A DNA stretch of 13,079 nucleotides, from positions 1 through 13,079 of the forward strand of contig CAYMNF010000056.1 in NCBI GenBank assembly GCA_964391735.1, in the 5' to 3' direction. Source of the DNA: CAG-1031 sp964391735 (GTDB taxonomy: Bacteria; Bacteroidota; Bacteroidia; Bacteroidales; Muribaculaceae). The notes below the pieces were generated by a model. The model searched no databases. It saw only the letters and a program-made list of their open reading frames with translations, and had not been told where the DNA came from. Shown here in pieces: positions 7,080 through 13,079 of the stretch. Positions within the stretch are counted from its first letter, which is position 1, and the number at the start of each line of letters is the position of its first letter. Position numbers and translations under genes: made by a program.

Positions 7080-8626
7080 TGTTCTGAGGTTTGGGGGGTG
7101 TCTTCAGCCTCTTTTTTTGACTTTTTCTCAGGACGCATCTGCGGGAAGAAGAGTACCTCCTGTATGGTTGATTGGCCGGTCATGAGCATTACCAGTCGGT
7201 CCATGCCGATACCCATGCCTGACGTGGGGGGCATGCCATACTCCAACGCGCGTATAAAGTCATGGTCTATTATCATGGCCTCATCGTCTCCCTTGTCTGA
7301 AAGGCGCATCTGGTCAACGAAGCGCTCATACTGGTCAATCGGGTCATTGAGCTCGCTGTAGGCATTGGCCAGCTCTTTGCCGTTGACCATAAGCTCAAAG
7401 CGCTCGGTGAGCTCGGGGTTGTCACGGTGCCGCTTTGTCAGGGGTGACATCTCAATGGGGTAGTCGGTGATAAAGGTGGGCTGTATGTATTTGCCCTCAC
7501 ATTTCTCACCAAAGATTTCGTCAATCAGCTTGCCTTTGCCCATTGACGGGTCGGTCTCAATGTTCAGCTCTTTGCAGACCTTACGCAGGGCCTCCTCGTC
7601 CATACCCTCGATGTCCACGCCGGTGTGGTCAAGGATGGCCTGACGCATTGTAACGCGCGGGAAGGGCGCCTTAAAGCTGATGGTGGTGTCGCCCATTTGC
7701 ACCTCGGTGGTGCCGTTGACATCAAGGGCGATGCGCTCAAGCATCTTCTCGGTGAAGGACATCATCCAGTTATAATCCTTGTATGACACATAGATTTCCA
7801 TGCAGGTAAACTCAGGATTATGCGTGCGGTCCATACCCTCGTTGCGGAAGTTCTTTGAGAACTCATAAACCCCCTCAAAGCCGCCAACAATCAGGCGTTT
7901 CAGATAGAGTTCATCGGCAATGCGCAGGTACAGGGGAATGTCCAGAGCATTGTGGTGAGTGATGAAAGGGCGGGCAGCCGCTCCGCCGGGGATTGCCTGC
8001 AGGATGGGGGTCTCAACCTCCATGTAGCCGTGCTCGTTGAAGAAGTTGCGCATTGAGTTGAACACCTTTGTGCGTTTGATGAAGATGTCACGCACTCCGG
8101 GATTCACCACAAGATCAACATACCGCTGGCGATACCGCAACTCGGGGTCTGAGAATGAGTCGTAAACCACGCCGTCTTTCATCTTGACAACGGGCAGCGG
8201 GCGCAGGGATTTGCTGAGGACCACCAGTGTCTCGGCATGTACCGAAACCTCACCGGTTTTGGTGCGGAAGACACGGCCTGTCACACCCACAAAGTCACCT
8301 ATGTCCAAAAGTTTTTTGAAGACAGTGTTGTACAATTCCTTGTCCTCTCCCGGGCAAATGTCATCGCGTGAGACGTAAACCTGTATGCGGCCGTGTGAGT
8401 CCTGCAGCTGCATAAATGAGGCTTTACCCATGATGCGTTTGCTCATCAGGCGACCGGCAATGGTGACACGCCTCTCGGGGCCATCATCAACAAAGGTTTC
8501 CTTAATCTCGTCAGAATAGCCGTCAACGGGAAATTCGGCGGCAGGGTATGGATTGTGGCCCATCTCGCGAAGTTTCTCAAGAGAGGCGCGGCGCACAACC
8601 TCTTGCTCGCTCAACTGAACATTCAT
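7076..8626 (-). CDS. lysS: Lysyl-tRNA synthetase, class II
   Basis: Charges tRNA-Lys with lysine in the cytoplasm. The N-terminal anticodon-binding OB fold covers about residues 52-137 (VTIAGRLMSKRIMGKASFMQLQD). Class II motif 1 is around 187-210 (NSMRNFFNEHGYMEVETPIL), motif 2 around 258-280 (FSKNFRNEGMDRTHNPEFT), and motif 3 at 464-483 (GMPPTSGMGIGMDRLVMLMT) with its conserved Arg. The protein is 516 residues, close to the family norm. The last 15-20 residues (KKSKKEAEDTPQTSEQ) form a charged tail beyond the catalytic core. The ATG at 8626 is preceded on the - strand by an AT-rich leader and a TAAATTTG box. The gene leads the lysS-dapA-tRNA-queF run and is divergent from the flavodiiron gene. 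Confidence 0.97.
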   Translation of the reverse strand: MNVQLSEQEVVRRASLEKLREMGHNPYPAAEFPVDGYSDEIKETFVDDGPERRVTIAGRLMSKRIMGKASFMQLQDSHGRIQVYVSRDDICPGEDKELYNTVFKKLLDIGDFVGVTGRVFRTKTGEVSVHAETLVVLSKSLRPLPVVKMKDGVVYDSFSDPELRYRQRYVDLVVNPGVRDIFIKRTKVFNSMRNFFNEHGYMEVETPILQAIPGGAAARPFITHHNALDIPLYLRIADELYLKRLIVGGFEGVYEFSKNFRNEGMDRTHNPEFTCMEIYVSYKDYNWMMSFTEKMLERIALDVNGTTEVQMGDTTISFKAPFPRVTMRQAILDHTGVDIEGMDEEALRKVCKELNIETDPSMGKGKLIDEIFGEKCEGKYIQPTFITDYPIEMSPLTKRHRDNPELTERFELMVNGKELANAYSELNDPIDQYERFVDQMRLSDKGDDEAMIIDHDFIRALEYGMPPTSGMGIGMDRLVMLMTGQSTIQEVLFFPQMRPEKKSKKEAEDTPQTSEQ

Positions 8627-8652
8627 TGTCTTCTCAAATTTTAATTATTGTG

Positions 8653-8660
8653 CAAATTTA
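8653..8660 (-). promoter_or_regulatory. Possible -7 box for lysS
   Basis: On the - strand TAAATTTG fits TAnnTTTG, 26 bases before the lysS ATG. A TTTG lies upstream, but only 11 bases away rather than 19-21, so only the downstream box is supported. Confidence 0.4.
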
Positions 8661-8662
8661 AC

Positions 8663-8670
8663 TACTTTTG
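8663..8670 (+). promoter_or_regulatory. Possible -7 box for the flavodiiron gene
   Basis: TACTTTTG fits TAnnTTTG and lies 49 bases before the ATG at 8720, a reasonable leader length. No exact TTTG is seen at the expected distance upstream. The box starts two bases after the opposing lysS box. Confidence 0.4.
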
Positions 8671-8719
8671 TCAAATAAAAAAATAAGCGGTTTCTAATTA
8701 TCTACAACCAAAACAAGCC

Positions 8720-9889
8720 ATGCATAACCTGATTGATAAAATAGGAGTTTATGACAGGGAGATTGATCTTTTTGAGAATCAATATCCTGTACCTGAGGGG
8801 ATTACCTATAATTCTTACTTGATAAATTCACCCCTGCCGGTTATCATGGATACCGCCGACGGGCGCATGTCAAAGCAATGGCTGCACAATCTGCACCATG
8901 CCTTGAAGGGTCGTATGCCCGGGATACTGGTGTGCCTGCATCTTGAACCGGACCACAGTGGCACGGTTGCTGAGGTGTTACAGAAATACCCTGAGATACA
9001 GGTTGTTGCCTCGGCTAAGGGGCTTGAGATTCTGATGCAATTCCTCCCGGATGCCTCCGTGCTTGAGGGTCGCACAACCGCTGTTGGCGACGGCAGCACA
9101 TTGGACTTGGGCGACGGTTTCAAACTCAACTTCATTACTGCACCCATGGTGCATTGGCCCGAGGTTATCCTCGCATACGAGTCAAAGAGCGGTGTGCTCT
9201 TCTCTGCCGATGCGTTCGGCACCTTTGGTAAGGACAAGATGAACGGGACGCCCGCCGAGTGGACTGTTGAGGCTGCTCGATATTATTATAACATCTGTGG
9301 TAAATACGGTCCGCAGGTTCAGGCCCTTTTGCGTAAAGTAGGTACACTCCCCGGGCCTATAAATGCCCTTTACCCTCTCCACGGCCCGGTAATTGATAAT
9401 CAGATTGAGGCTTTTGTAGGGTATTATGACAAGTGGAGTAGGTATGTTGCTGATGTTCCCGGCGTTGTCATAGCCTATGCATCAATTTACGGCCATACCG
9501 AGGAGGCTGCCCGCAAAGTTGCAGAGATGGTCAGCAAACGCGGGGTGGATGCCGAGTTGATAGATTTGGCGCACACCGACGTCTCATACGCCCTGACGCA
9601 TGTCATGAGGCATGGCCCCACGTTGTTCTGCGCCTCAAGCTACGACGCCGGTGTGTTCCCGCCCATGCATCAGCTGTTGCATCACCTTGCCATCAAGGGT
9701 TACCGCAGCCGCAAAGTCGGCTTGTTGCAGAACGGTAGCTGGGCCCCCACGGCAGCAAAGGTTATGGAGCAAATGTTGTCCACGATGAAGGATATTGAGG
9801 TACTCCAGCCCGTAGTAACCATTCGCAGTAGTGTCCACCCCTCCAACTACAGCGACATGGAGGCCCTTGCCGATGCCCTTACGCAATAA
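8720..9889 (+). CDS. FprA-type A flavodiiron protein (O2/NO reductase)
   Basis: Two-domain flavodiiron protein that reduces oxygen to water and/or nitric oxide to N2O, protecting an anaerobe from brief oxygen or NO exposure. The N-terminal beta-lactamase-like domain holds the complete di-iron ligand set: His74, Glu76 and Asp78 in LHLEPDHSG, His145 in MVHWPE, Asp164 in SADAFG, and His221 in LHGP. The C-terminal flavodoxin domain begins near 248 with the FMN-phosphate loop IAYASIYGHTEEAA and continues through CASSYDAG and LLQNGSWAP. Length (389) matches class A proteins; there is no fused rubredoxin or flavin reductase, and no obvious rubredoxin gene nearby. The electron donor is therefore encoded elsewhere. 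O2 versus NO preference cannot be read from these motifs. Confidence 0.94.
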   Translation: MHNLIDKIGVYDREIDLFENQYPVPEGITYNSYLINSPLPVIMDTADGRMSKQWLHNLHHALKGRMPGILVCLHLEPDHSGTVAEVLQKYPEIQVVASAKGLEILMQFLPDASVLEGRTTAVGDGSTLDLGDGFKLNFITAPMVHWPEVILAYESKSGVLFSADAFGTFGKDKMNGTPAEWTVEAARYYYNICGKYGPQVQALLRKVGTLPGPINALYPLHGPVIDNQIEAFVGYYDKWSRYVADVPGVVIAYASIYGHTEEAARKVAEMVSKRGVDAELIDLAHTDVSYALTHVMRHGPTLFCASSYDAGVFPPMHQLLHHLAIKGYRSRKVGLLQNGSWAPTAAKVMEQMLSTMKDIEVLQPVVTIRSSVHPSNYSDMEALADALTQ

Positions 9890-10269
9890 TGCCCCGGCAC
9901 CTTATCTGATTCACTGCTAATTAGTAAATTATCTCCTCCGTTTGGTGATATCCTCAGTGGGATATTATGATGAAAATCCACCACTAACGCGATTACATTG
10001 TTAGCCGTACTACAAAAGTGGCGTAGTGTTAGCAAGGGCGCGGTTTACCCGTGTAACCCTATGCGCGAAGTGTACTCGAGCCTATCGGTCCACTTTATGA
10101 TATAAAGTGCCGTAGTTATAGCCTGGTATTCATATATTTAATCCGCAAGACGTTTACCGCAAGCTTATGGGCGCACGTGCAATGCGGTTCAAGTAAGGAG
10201 ATCAAACAAATCACGCATGTCAAAGCGTCTATAAGGTCACGCATTCATGCCAACACAACGGGTAATATT
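9890..10269. other. Intergenic region between the flavodiiron gene and the IS-flanking repeats
   Basis: About 380 bases with no convincing gene on either strand. No strong terminator directly follows the flavodiiron stop (only a short TGCC/GGCA inverted pair at about 9891). Base composition is mixed, with several short inverted and direct repeats: a perfect hairpin at 10091-10109, CCGCAAG twice near 10143-10165, and GCAATGCGG near 10179. That last motif also occurs inverted in the right IS flank. This looks like decayed mobile or repetitive DNA, but I cannot name it. Confidence 0.5.
10091..10109. repeat. Palindrome D, 8-bp arms
   Basis: CACTTTAT, spacer GAT, ATAAAGTG: perfect 8-bp arms around 3 bases, the same arm length as palindromes A and B nearby but a different sequence. 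It is not followed by a T-run, so it is not a standard terminator. Confidence 0.55.
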
Positions 10270-10327
10270 CGACCAATAAATTGGTCGTAACCAATACGAA
10301 AAATTATTCCGTGGGTTTCACCCACGG
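10270..10327. repeat. Left palindrome pair A-B flanking the IS
   Basis: Palindrome A (10270-10287) is CGACCAAT, AA, ATTGGTCG. Palindrome B (10309-10327) is CCGTGGGT, TTC, ACCCACGG. They are 21 bases apart. The same pair appears in exact mirror order on the other side of the IS at 12194-12250, with centres TT and GAA, so the asymmetric centres are also reverse-complemented. This is REP/BIME-like architecture; no REP-associated transposase gene is in the window. Confidence 0.8.
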
Positions 10328-10339
10328 CTGCGATCTTGT

Positions 10340-10357
10340 GGGTGTTGCAGAACTGCC
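10340..10357 (+). repeat. Left terminal inverted repeat of the IS
   Basis: GGGTGTTGCAGAACTGCC is identical to the complement of 12130-12147. Similarity stops immediately inside and outside this stretch. Confidence 0.85.
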
Positions 10358-10474
10358 TCTTCGTTTAGGCTCTGAGAATTGGATATTTCGGGGCAAAATA
10401 TCATTTTTCGGAATTTTATCGAATTTTCCATCCTCAGAGAGTTAAAATCTGTCTGGATGACTAAAAATATGGGG

Positions 10475-10498
10475 AAATCGGTCTTCCTAGGCCGATTT
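10475..10498 (+). terminator. Inward-facing hairpin at the left end of the IS
   Basis: Arms AAATCGGTC (10475-10483) and GGCCGATTT (10490-10498), with one G-U pair and a 6-base loop, are followed on the + strand by TTTC within a run of six T. It overlaps the transposase stop codon. In the + direction it would stop transcription entering from outside the IS; in the - direction it lacks a T-run. Confidence 0.55.
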
Positions 10499-12028
10499 TT
10501 TCATGCTTTTATGCAATTTCAAGATATTGAGGGCCATGAGTTCAAATCCAAGATCCATTCTGACCTTGGCTTTTCCGAAGTGACGGAAGCGTGTGTAACC
10601 GTGATTGTGTTTGAGCTGCCCGAAAACCGGCTCCGGTTCCAGCGACCGCCGTCGAAGACGGGCCTGATTGCGTGGAGTCGCCAATCTACCGAAGGCCTTT
10701 TCTTCCTCCCTCATGTTCCCCAGTTTTCGGCCCATGAGTCTGTCTTTATTGCGCTGCAGTTGGCATACGTCTATGAAACGGCACCCATGGCAGTCATCAC
10801 AGGTCATATGTGTGACGTCGCTGCGGAATCCACTTTTTGAGAGGTGAACTTCCGTGCTCACAACCCTAAGCCTCTTGCCCGCCGGACATATTACCGTGGA
10901 CTGGTCGTCACTCAGACGCCAGTTAAATTTGTCATACCCGCCATCCTTTACGGGTCTGCGGGACAGGATTCTGTCGTATCCGGGGTACTTGACGACGGCT
11001 TCTATGCGGAGCTTCTCCAGGCCCACATAGACTTCCTCACATCCATAACCGGCGTCTTCAACAACAGCTTCGGGTTTTACTCCGTTTTCCTCAATGCAGA
11101 TGTTCACGAAGTCAACGGCGGTGTCTTTGTCCGAAGGCGTGTCGTAGACCTCGAAGTTTGTGACATATTGGTTCTGTGTGGTCACCTGGGTATTATAGTT
11201 TGGTGTCGCTTTCCCGTCATAGCCATCTTCCTTGGCATGCATTATTCCACATTCAGGGTCGGCCGGAGCTATTCCACATCGTCCGTTGCACTGCTCCACC
11301 ACCTTGTCATGCGCCTCCTTGCGGTCACATGCCTTTCTGACAGCTGTGATTTTACCACGACTCCCCCTGAGCCCTTTCTCTCGGGTCCGTTCTTCTATCT
11401 CATCGGCAATGCGGCGCGCTTCATCCGCAGTGTATTTACCAACATGCCCTTGAGACTCGACGCATTCGCAGGCATCTCCGTTCTCAACCTGCTCAAGCAG
11501 TGCGGCTACCGACTTCTGTATCTCCTCATCGGCCGAGGCGCTGAACTTCTCATGGCTGCTGCGCCACTTTATCTTACGACGTGCCGCCCTTGACCGTATG
11601 GTGGTGCCGTCGATATACAAATCCTCAGAGAGGTTTATTTCCCCTCTTTTTGCAAGGATAAAGACCAGACTGGAAAATATGTCCTTGATAAAGGGCATAC
11701 AGCGGCTCTTGAAGCGGCTGATGGTCGTGTGATCCGGGAACTGATAGGAGGAAAGCCAAATTAGATGGGCGTCTCGGCGCATGGCCTCTTCGAGCCCACG
11801 CGTTGAGAATATGTTGTTCATATACCCGAACAACACGACCTTCAAAAGCATGACCGGATTATAGGGAGGCTGACCGTCGGGTGACTTCGAATAGCTGTCA
11901 TGAACATCCTTAAGATTAATCTGCTCGACTATCTCCGAAATCAGCCTCACAGGAGCATCTTCAGCTATAAAATCACCTAAATTAGGTGGAAAAATCAGAT
12001 TATCGTTGGCAGTGTAGGGTTTATACAT
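10487..12028 (-). CDS. IS1182-family DDE transposase
   Basis: Catalyses excision and insertion of the surrounding IS. It is 513 residues and uninterrupted. The N-terminal IS1182-type DNA-binding part contains PYNPVMLLKVVLFGYM and the STRGLEEAMRRD...FPDHTTISRFKSR helices. The catalytic triad is probably Asp140 (YIDGTTIRSRA), Asp325 (VVEDAGYG) and Glu467 (SLEPEPVFGQLKHNHG). Between the second Asp and the Glu is a cysteine cluster, Cys381, 410, 413, 416 and 422, typical of this family and possibly metal-binding. An insertion of charged helices (about 165-245) separates the first two acidic residues. The start codon is close to the right IS end, leaving only about 100 bases for promoter and terminator. 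There is no frameshift or stop, so it may still be active. Confidence 0.93.
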   Translation of the reverse strand: MYKPYTANDNLIFPPNLGDFIAEDAPVRLISEIVEQINLKDVHDSYSKSPDGQPPYNPVMLLKVVLFGYMNNIFSTRGLEEAMRRDAHLIWLSSYQFPDHTTISRFKSRCMPFIKDIFSSLVFILAKRGEINLSEDLYIDGTTIRSRAARRKIKWRSSHEKFSASADEEIQKSVAALLEQVENGDACECVESQGHVGKYTADEARRIADEIEERTREKGLRGSRGKITAVRKACDRKEAHDKVVEQCNGRCGIAPADPECGIMHAKEDGYDGKATPNYNTQVTTQNQYVTNFEVYDTPSDKDTAVDFVNICIEENGVKPEAVVEDAGYGCEEVYVGLEKLRIEAVVKYPGYDRILSRRPVKDGGYDKFNWRLSDDQSTVICPAGKRLRVVSTEVHLSKSGFRSDVTHMTCDDCHGCRFIDVCQLQRNKDRLMGRKLGNMREEEKAFGRLATPRNQARLRRRSLEPEPVFGQLKHNHGYTRFRHFGKAKVRMDLGFELMALNILKLHKSMKKSA

Positions 12029-12036
12029 TAACTTTG
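12006..12036 (+). promoter_or_regulatory. Possible outward promoter overlapping the transposase start
   Basis: On the + strand GTTG (12005-12008), a gap of 20 bases, and TAACTTTG (12029-12036) match the Bacteroidetes promoter except for one base in the upstream box. A transcript would start near 12042, run outward, oppose the transposase leader, and meet the hairpin at 12087-12116. It could produce a short antisense RNA or activate neighbours if it reads through. Confidence 0.35.
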
Positions 12037-12058
12037 TATTGAAATTATTTGAATACCA

Positions 12059-12066
12059 TAAAGTTA
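12059..12066 (-). promoter_or_regulatory. Possible -7 box for the transposase
   Basis: On the - strand TAACTTTA differs by one base from TAnnTTTG and lies 30 bases before the transposase ATG. A T-rich stretch, not an exact TTTG, is present at the expected upstream distance. Confidence 0.3.
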
Positions 12067-12081
12067 CTAAATTTTATGGAT

Positions 12082-12129
12082 ATAAAAAAGCCTCAGCTTG
12101 GGAAAGTTGAGGCTTTCGTTCTCTTTTTT
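12082..12129 (-). terminator. Insulating terminator hairpin upstream of the transposase
   Basis: Arms AAAGCCTCAGCTT (12087-12099) and AAGTTGAGGCTTT (12104-12116) form a 13-bp stem with one G-U pair and a 4-base loop. On the - strand it is followed by TTTTTTATA, so it should stop transcription entering the transposase from outside. On the + strand it is followed by CGTTCTCTTTTTT, so it can act both ways. Confidence 0.75.
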
Positions 12130-12147
12130 GGCAGTTCTGCAACACCC
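12130..12147 (-). repeat. Right terminal inverted repeat of the IS
   Basis: GGCAGTTCTGCAACACCC is the exact reverse complement of the left end at 10340-10357. It is the end nearer the transposase start. Confidence 0.85.
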
Positions 12148-12193
12148 CCGCTGAATCGGCCGCATTGCAACCGCGTAGCGTTGAATATCGTAG

Positions 12194-12250
12194 CCGTGGG
12201 TGAAACCCACGGAATGCGTAATTGAAAGAAAACGACCAATTTATTGGTCG
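12194..12250. repeat. Right palindrome pair B'-A' flanking the IS
   Basis: B' (12194-12212) is CCGTGGGT, GAA, ACCCACGG. A' (12233-12250) is CGACCAAT, TT, ATTGGTCG. They are 20 bases apart. Order and centres are the exact mirror of the left pair at 10270-10327; the spacers between A and B differ in sequence. Confidence 0.8.
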
Positions 12251-12306
12251 AACGGGACCCGGTTGGTGAGTATGGATATGGTTAGGCCGATTCAACACAT
12301 TCGCGG

Positions 12307-12328
12307 CGGACGCGATTAATCGCGTCCG
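12307..12328. repeat. Palindrome C, 22 bp perfect
   Basis: The core GGACGCGATTAATCGCGTCC (12308-12327) extends one more pair on each side with no central spacer. It is GC-rich at the ends and AT at the centre. It has no T-run after it. It follows palindrome A' by 56 bases. Confidence 0.7.
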
Positions 12329-12390
12329 TACGATTTATTCGGAGGAGGTAAGGAGTTAATAGCAATTATTTGCAAGCGTTGGGTGGAGGG

Positions 12391-12428
12391 GTACAAAAAA
12401 AGGAGCCCGGGTGGGGCTCCTTTTTGGG
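12391..12428 (-). terminator. Terminator of the sorting-tail protein gene
   Basis: Arms AAAAAGGAGCCC (12397-12408) and GGGCTCCTTTTT (12414-12425) form a 12-bp stem with a 5-base loop. On the - strand it is followed by a further T-run, 16 bases after the stop codon at 12442. Confidence 0.85.
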
Positions 12429-12441
12429 GGGTATCGTGGGG

Positions 12442-13079
12442 TTATTTCACGAGGACTTTGGTGGTGGTGCGACCCTGTTGGCGGATGTAGATGCCGGGGG
12501 TCATGTTCTCAGCGTTTACGCGCATACCCTGCAGGTTGTAGAAGTATACGGGGGCATTTGCCTCAGCTGAGATTGCGTCAATTCCGGTACCGATCTTTGA
12601 GGTGATCTTGAGGTTGCGAACATCCCACTGTTCCATTGATTCGGGGAATGAGAATCCAACCTGTACGGTCTTACCCTTGTAGTCGGAGATGTTTACGCTG
12701 GCGGGTGAGAAGTCGGTGCGGGCTTCGTTTGAAACGATGTCAAGCTCATCCCAAGCCTCGGTGCCGTTTTCGCGTACCAGGAATTTTGTGCCTTCAACGG
12801 CCTGGTTCTGCTCAAAGCGTGCGGTGATGGTGATCTCCTGGCTGTTGGGCAGTTCAATGGGGTTAGGATCGTAGGCAGTAGCGGCCTCAAATCCGAAGTC
12901 AAGCATGTGGCTGCCATCTTCTTGCCACCACATTACGTAATCGCTGCTGAGTACCCAGTCGCAGGTTTCGCTGTCAGCATTAAGTGAGGTGTAAACAACG
13001 GTCTCGTTGGGATCCGGCTCAATGGGGGTCTGCTTGATGGTGTAAGCGGCCTCGCCGGTTACGGTGCCACCTTCGTTGC
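12442..13079 (-). CDS. Secreted or surface protein with C-terminal secretion-type tail, N-terminus beyond window
   Basis: C-terminal 211 or more codons of a longer gene; the frame is open to the window edge (upstream residues read NEGGTVTGEAAYTIKQ... before the first in-window ATG at 12933). The body looks like a beta-sandwich of the choice-of-anchor/cleaved-adhesin kind: SVNISDYKGKTVQVGFSFPE followed by WDVRNLKITSK is typical of its end. The last about 35 residues, YFYNLQGMRVNAENMTPGIY...TTTKVLVK, match the C-terminal tail style of Bacteroidetes type IX-secreted or surface-anchored proteins. The sequence is acidic and has only one visible Cys. Enzyme or adhesin activity cannot be told, since the functional domain lies outside. 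It is followed by a strong terminator. Confidence 0.8.
   Translation of the reverse strand, partial: NEGGTVTGEAAYTIKQTPIEPDPNETVVYTSLNADSETCDWVLSSDYVMWWQEDGSHMLDFGFEAATAYDPNPIELPNSQEITITARFEQNQAVEGTKFLVRENGTEAWDELDIVSNEARTDFSPASVNISDYKGKTVQVGFSFPESMEQWDVRNLKITSKIGTGIDAISAEANAPVYFYNLQGMRVNAENMTPGIYIRQQGRTTTKVLVK

Larger units (their letters stand above)
10340..12147 (-). mobile_element. Complete IS1182-family insertion sequence
   Basis: A 1808-bp element is bounded by perfect 18-bp terminal inverted repeats (GGGTGTTGCAGAACTGCC at 10340-10357, its complement at 12130-12147) and contains one intact transposase gene on the - strand. Size, end sequence (TGTTGCAGAA type) and transposase all fit the IS1182 family. 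No clear short target duplication is seen: the adjoining bases are TTGT on the left and CCGC on the right. Both ends carry terminator-like hairpins. The IS sits between mirrored palindrome pairs A-B and B'-A'. Confidence 0.88.
12148..12441. other. Palindrome-rich intergenic region right of the IS
   Basis: A stretch of 294 bases without a gene. It contains the mirrored pair B'-A' (12194-12250), a 22-bp perfect palindrome (12307-12328), an inverted pair TGAATCGGCC (12152-12161) and GGCCGATTCA (12285-12294), and the terminator of the next gene. TGCAATGCGG, inverted here near 12162-12171, also occurs left of the IS. The pattern suggests a mosaic of short repeat units. Confidence 0.6.

Noticed and set aside
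6783..7361. 192-residue + strand ORF across the dapA/lysS junction
   Set aside because: It is antisense to two well-supported genes, with no recognisable domain or promoter.
9847..10035. 62-residue - strand ORF after the flavodiiron gene
   Set aside because: It overlaps the end of a real gene and shows no family resemblance or start signals.
10270..10327. Palindromes A and B as transcription terminators
   Set aside because: No T-run follows either one on either strand, and they occur as a mirrored set away from gene ends.
10844..11593. 249-residue + strand ORF inside the IS
   Set aside because: It is antisense to the transposase catalytic region. I considered it as an IS passenger gene, but it shows no domain and is a shadow of the intact transposase.
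10340..12250. Palindromes as part of the IS, making it longer
   Set aside because: Distances from palindrome B to the 18-bp ends differ (12 versus 46 bases) and the intervening sequence does not match, while the 18-bp ends fit IS1182-type termini on their own.
10270..12328. Palindromes as a CRISPR array
   Set aside because: Copies are few, mirrored rather than direct, irregularly spaced and interrupted by an IS; no cas genes are present.

Overview
The window reads as chromosomal DNA of an anaerobic gut-type member of the Bacteroidales, perhaps Muribaculaceae or Prevotellaceae. The signs are Bacteroidetes-type promoter boxes (TTTG, a gap of 19-21, then TAnnTTTG), a secretion-type C-terminal tail (YFYNLQGMRV...GIYI...KVLVK) on the last gene, a flavodiiron oxygen/NO reductase, and housekeeping proteins that resemble Bacteroides homologues. 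The family placement is inference.

Layout. 1-1265 (+): 3' part of a phosphoglucomutase/phosphomannomutase, then a terminator. 1266-1702: AT-rich convergent gap with hairpins and a doubtful 21-codon ORF. 1703-3880 (-): two-gene unit, an NlpC/P60 lipoprotein followed by an M16-family protein that lacks the HXXEH zinc motif. 4006-5496 (+): periplasmic HtrA/Deg protease, divergent from the previous unit. 5572-8626 (-): lysS, dapA (4-base overlap with lysS), tRNA-Arg(TCT) with its own near-consensus promoter inside the end of dapA, and queF. 8720-9889 (+): flavodiiron protein, divergent from lysS, with -10-like boxes almost touching. 9890-10339: non-coding DNA with palindromes. 10340-12147: a complete IS1182-family insertion sequence with 18-bp perfect terminal inverted repeats and an intact 513-residue DDE transposase on the - strand. 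12148-12441: more palindromes and a terminator. 12442-13079 (-): C-terminal part of a probable surface or secreted protein.

How the genes relate. lysS and dapA link lysine synthesis to lysine charging and look translationally coupled. The tRNA and queF appear to share a transcript. HtrA, NlpC/P60 and the M16-like protein are all envelope or proteolysis functions.

The most unusual structure is the palindromic repeat cluster around the insertion sequence. Two different palindromes occur in order A-B on the left and as the exact mirror B'-A' on the right, as if the IS had split a roughly 173-bp REP/BIME-like composite element. The IS also carries inward-acting terminator hairpins at both ends. 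I see no defence system, CRISPR array, phage or biosynthetic cluster here.
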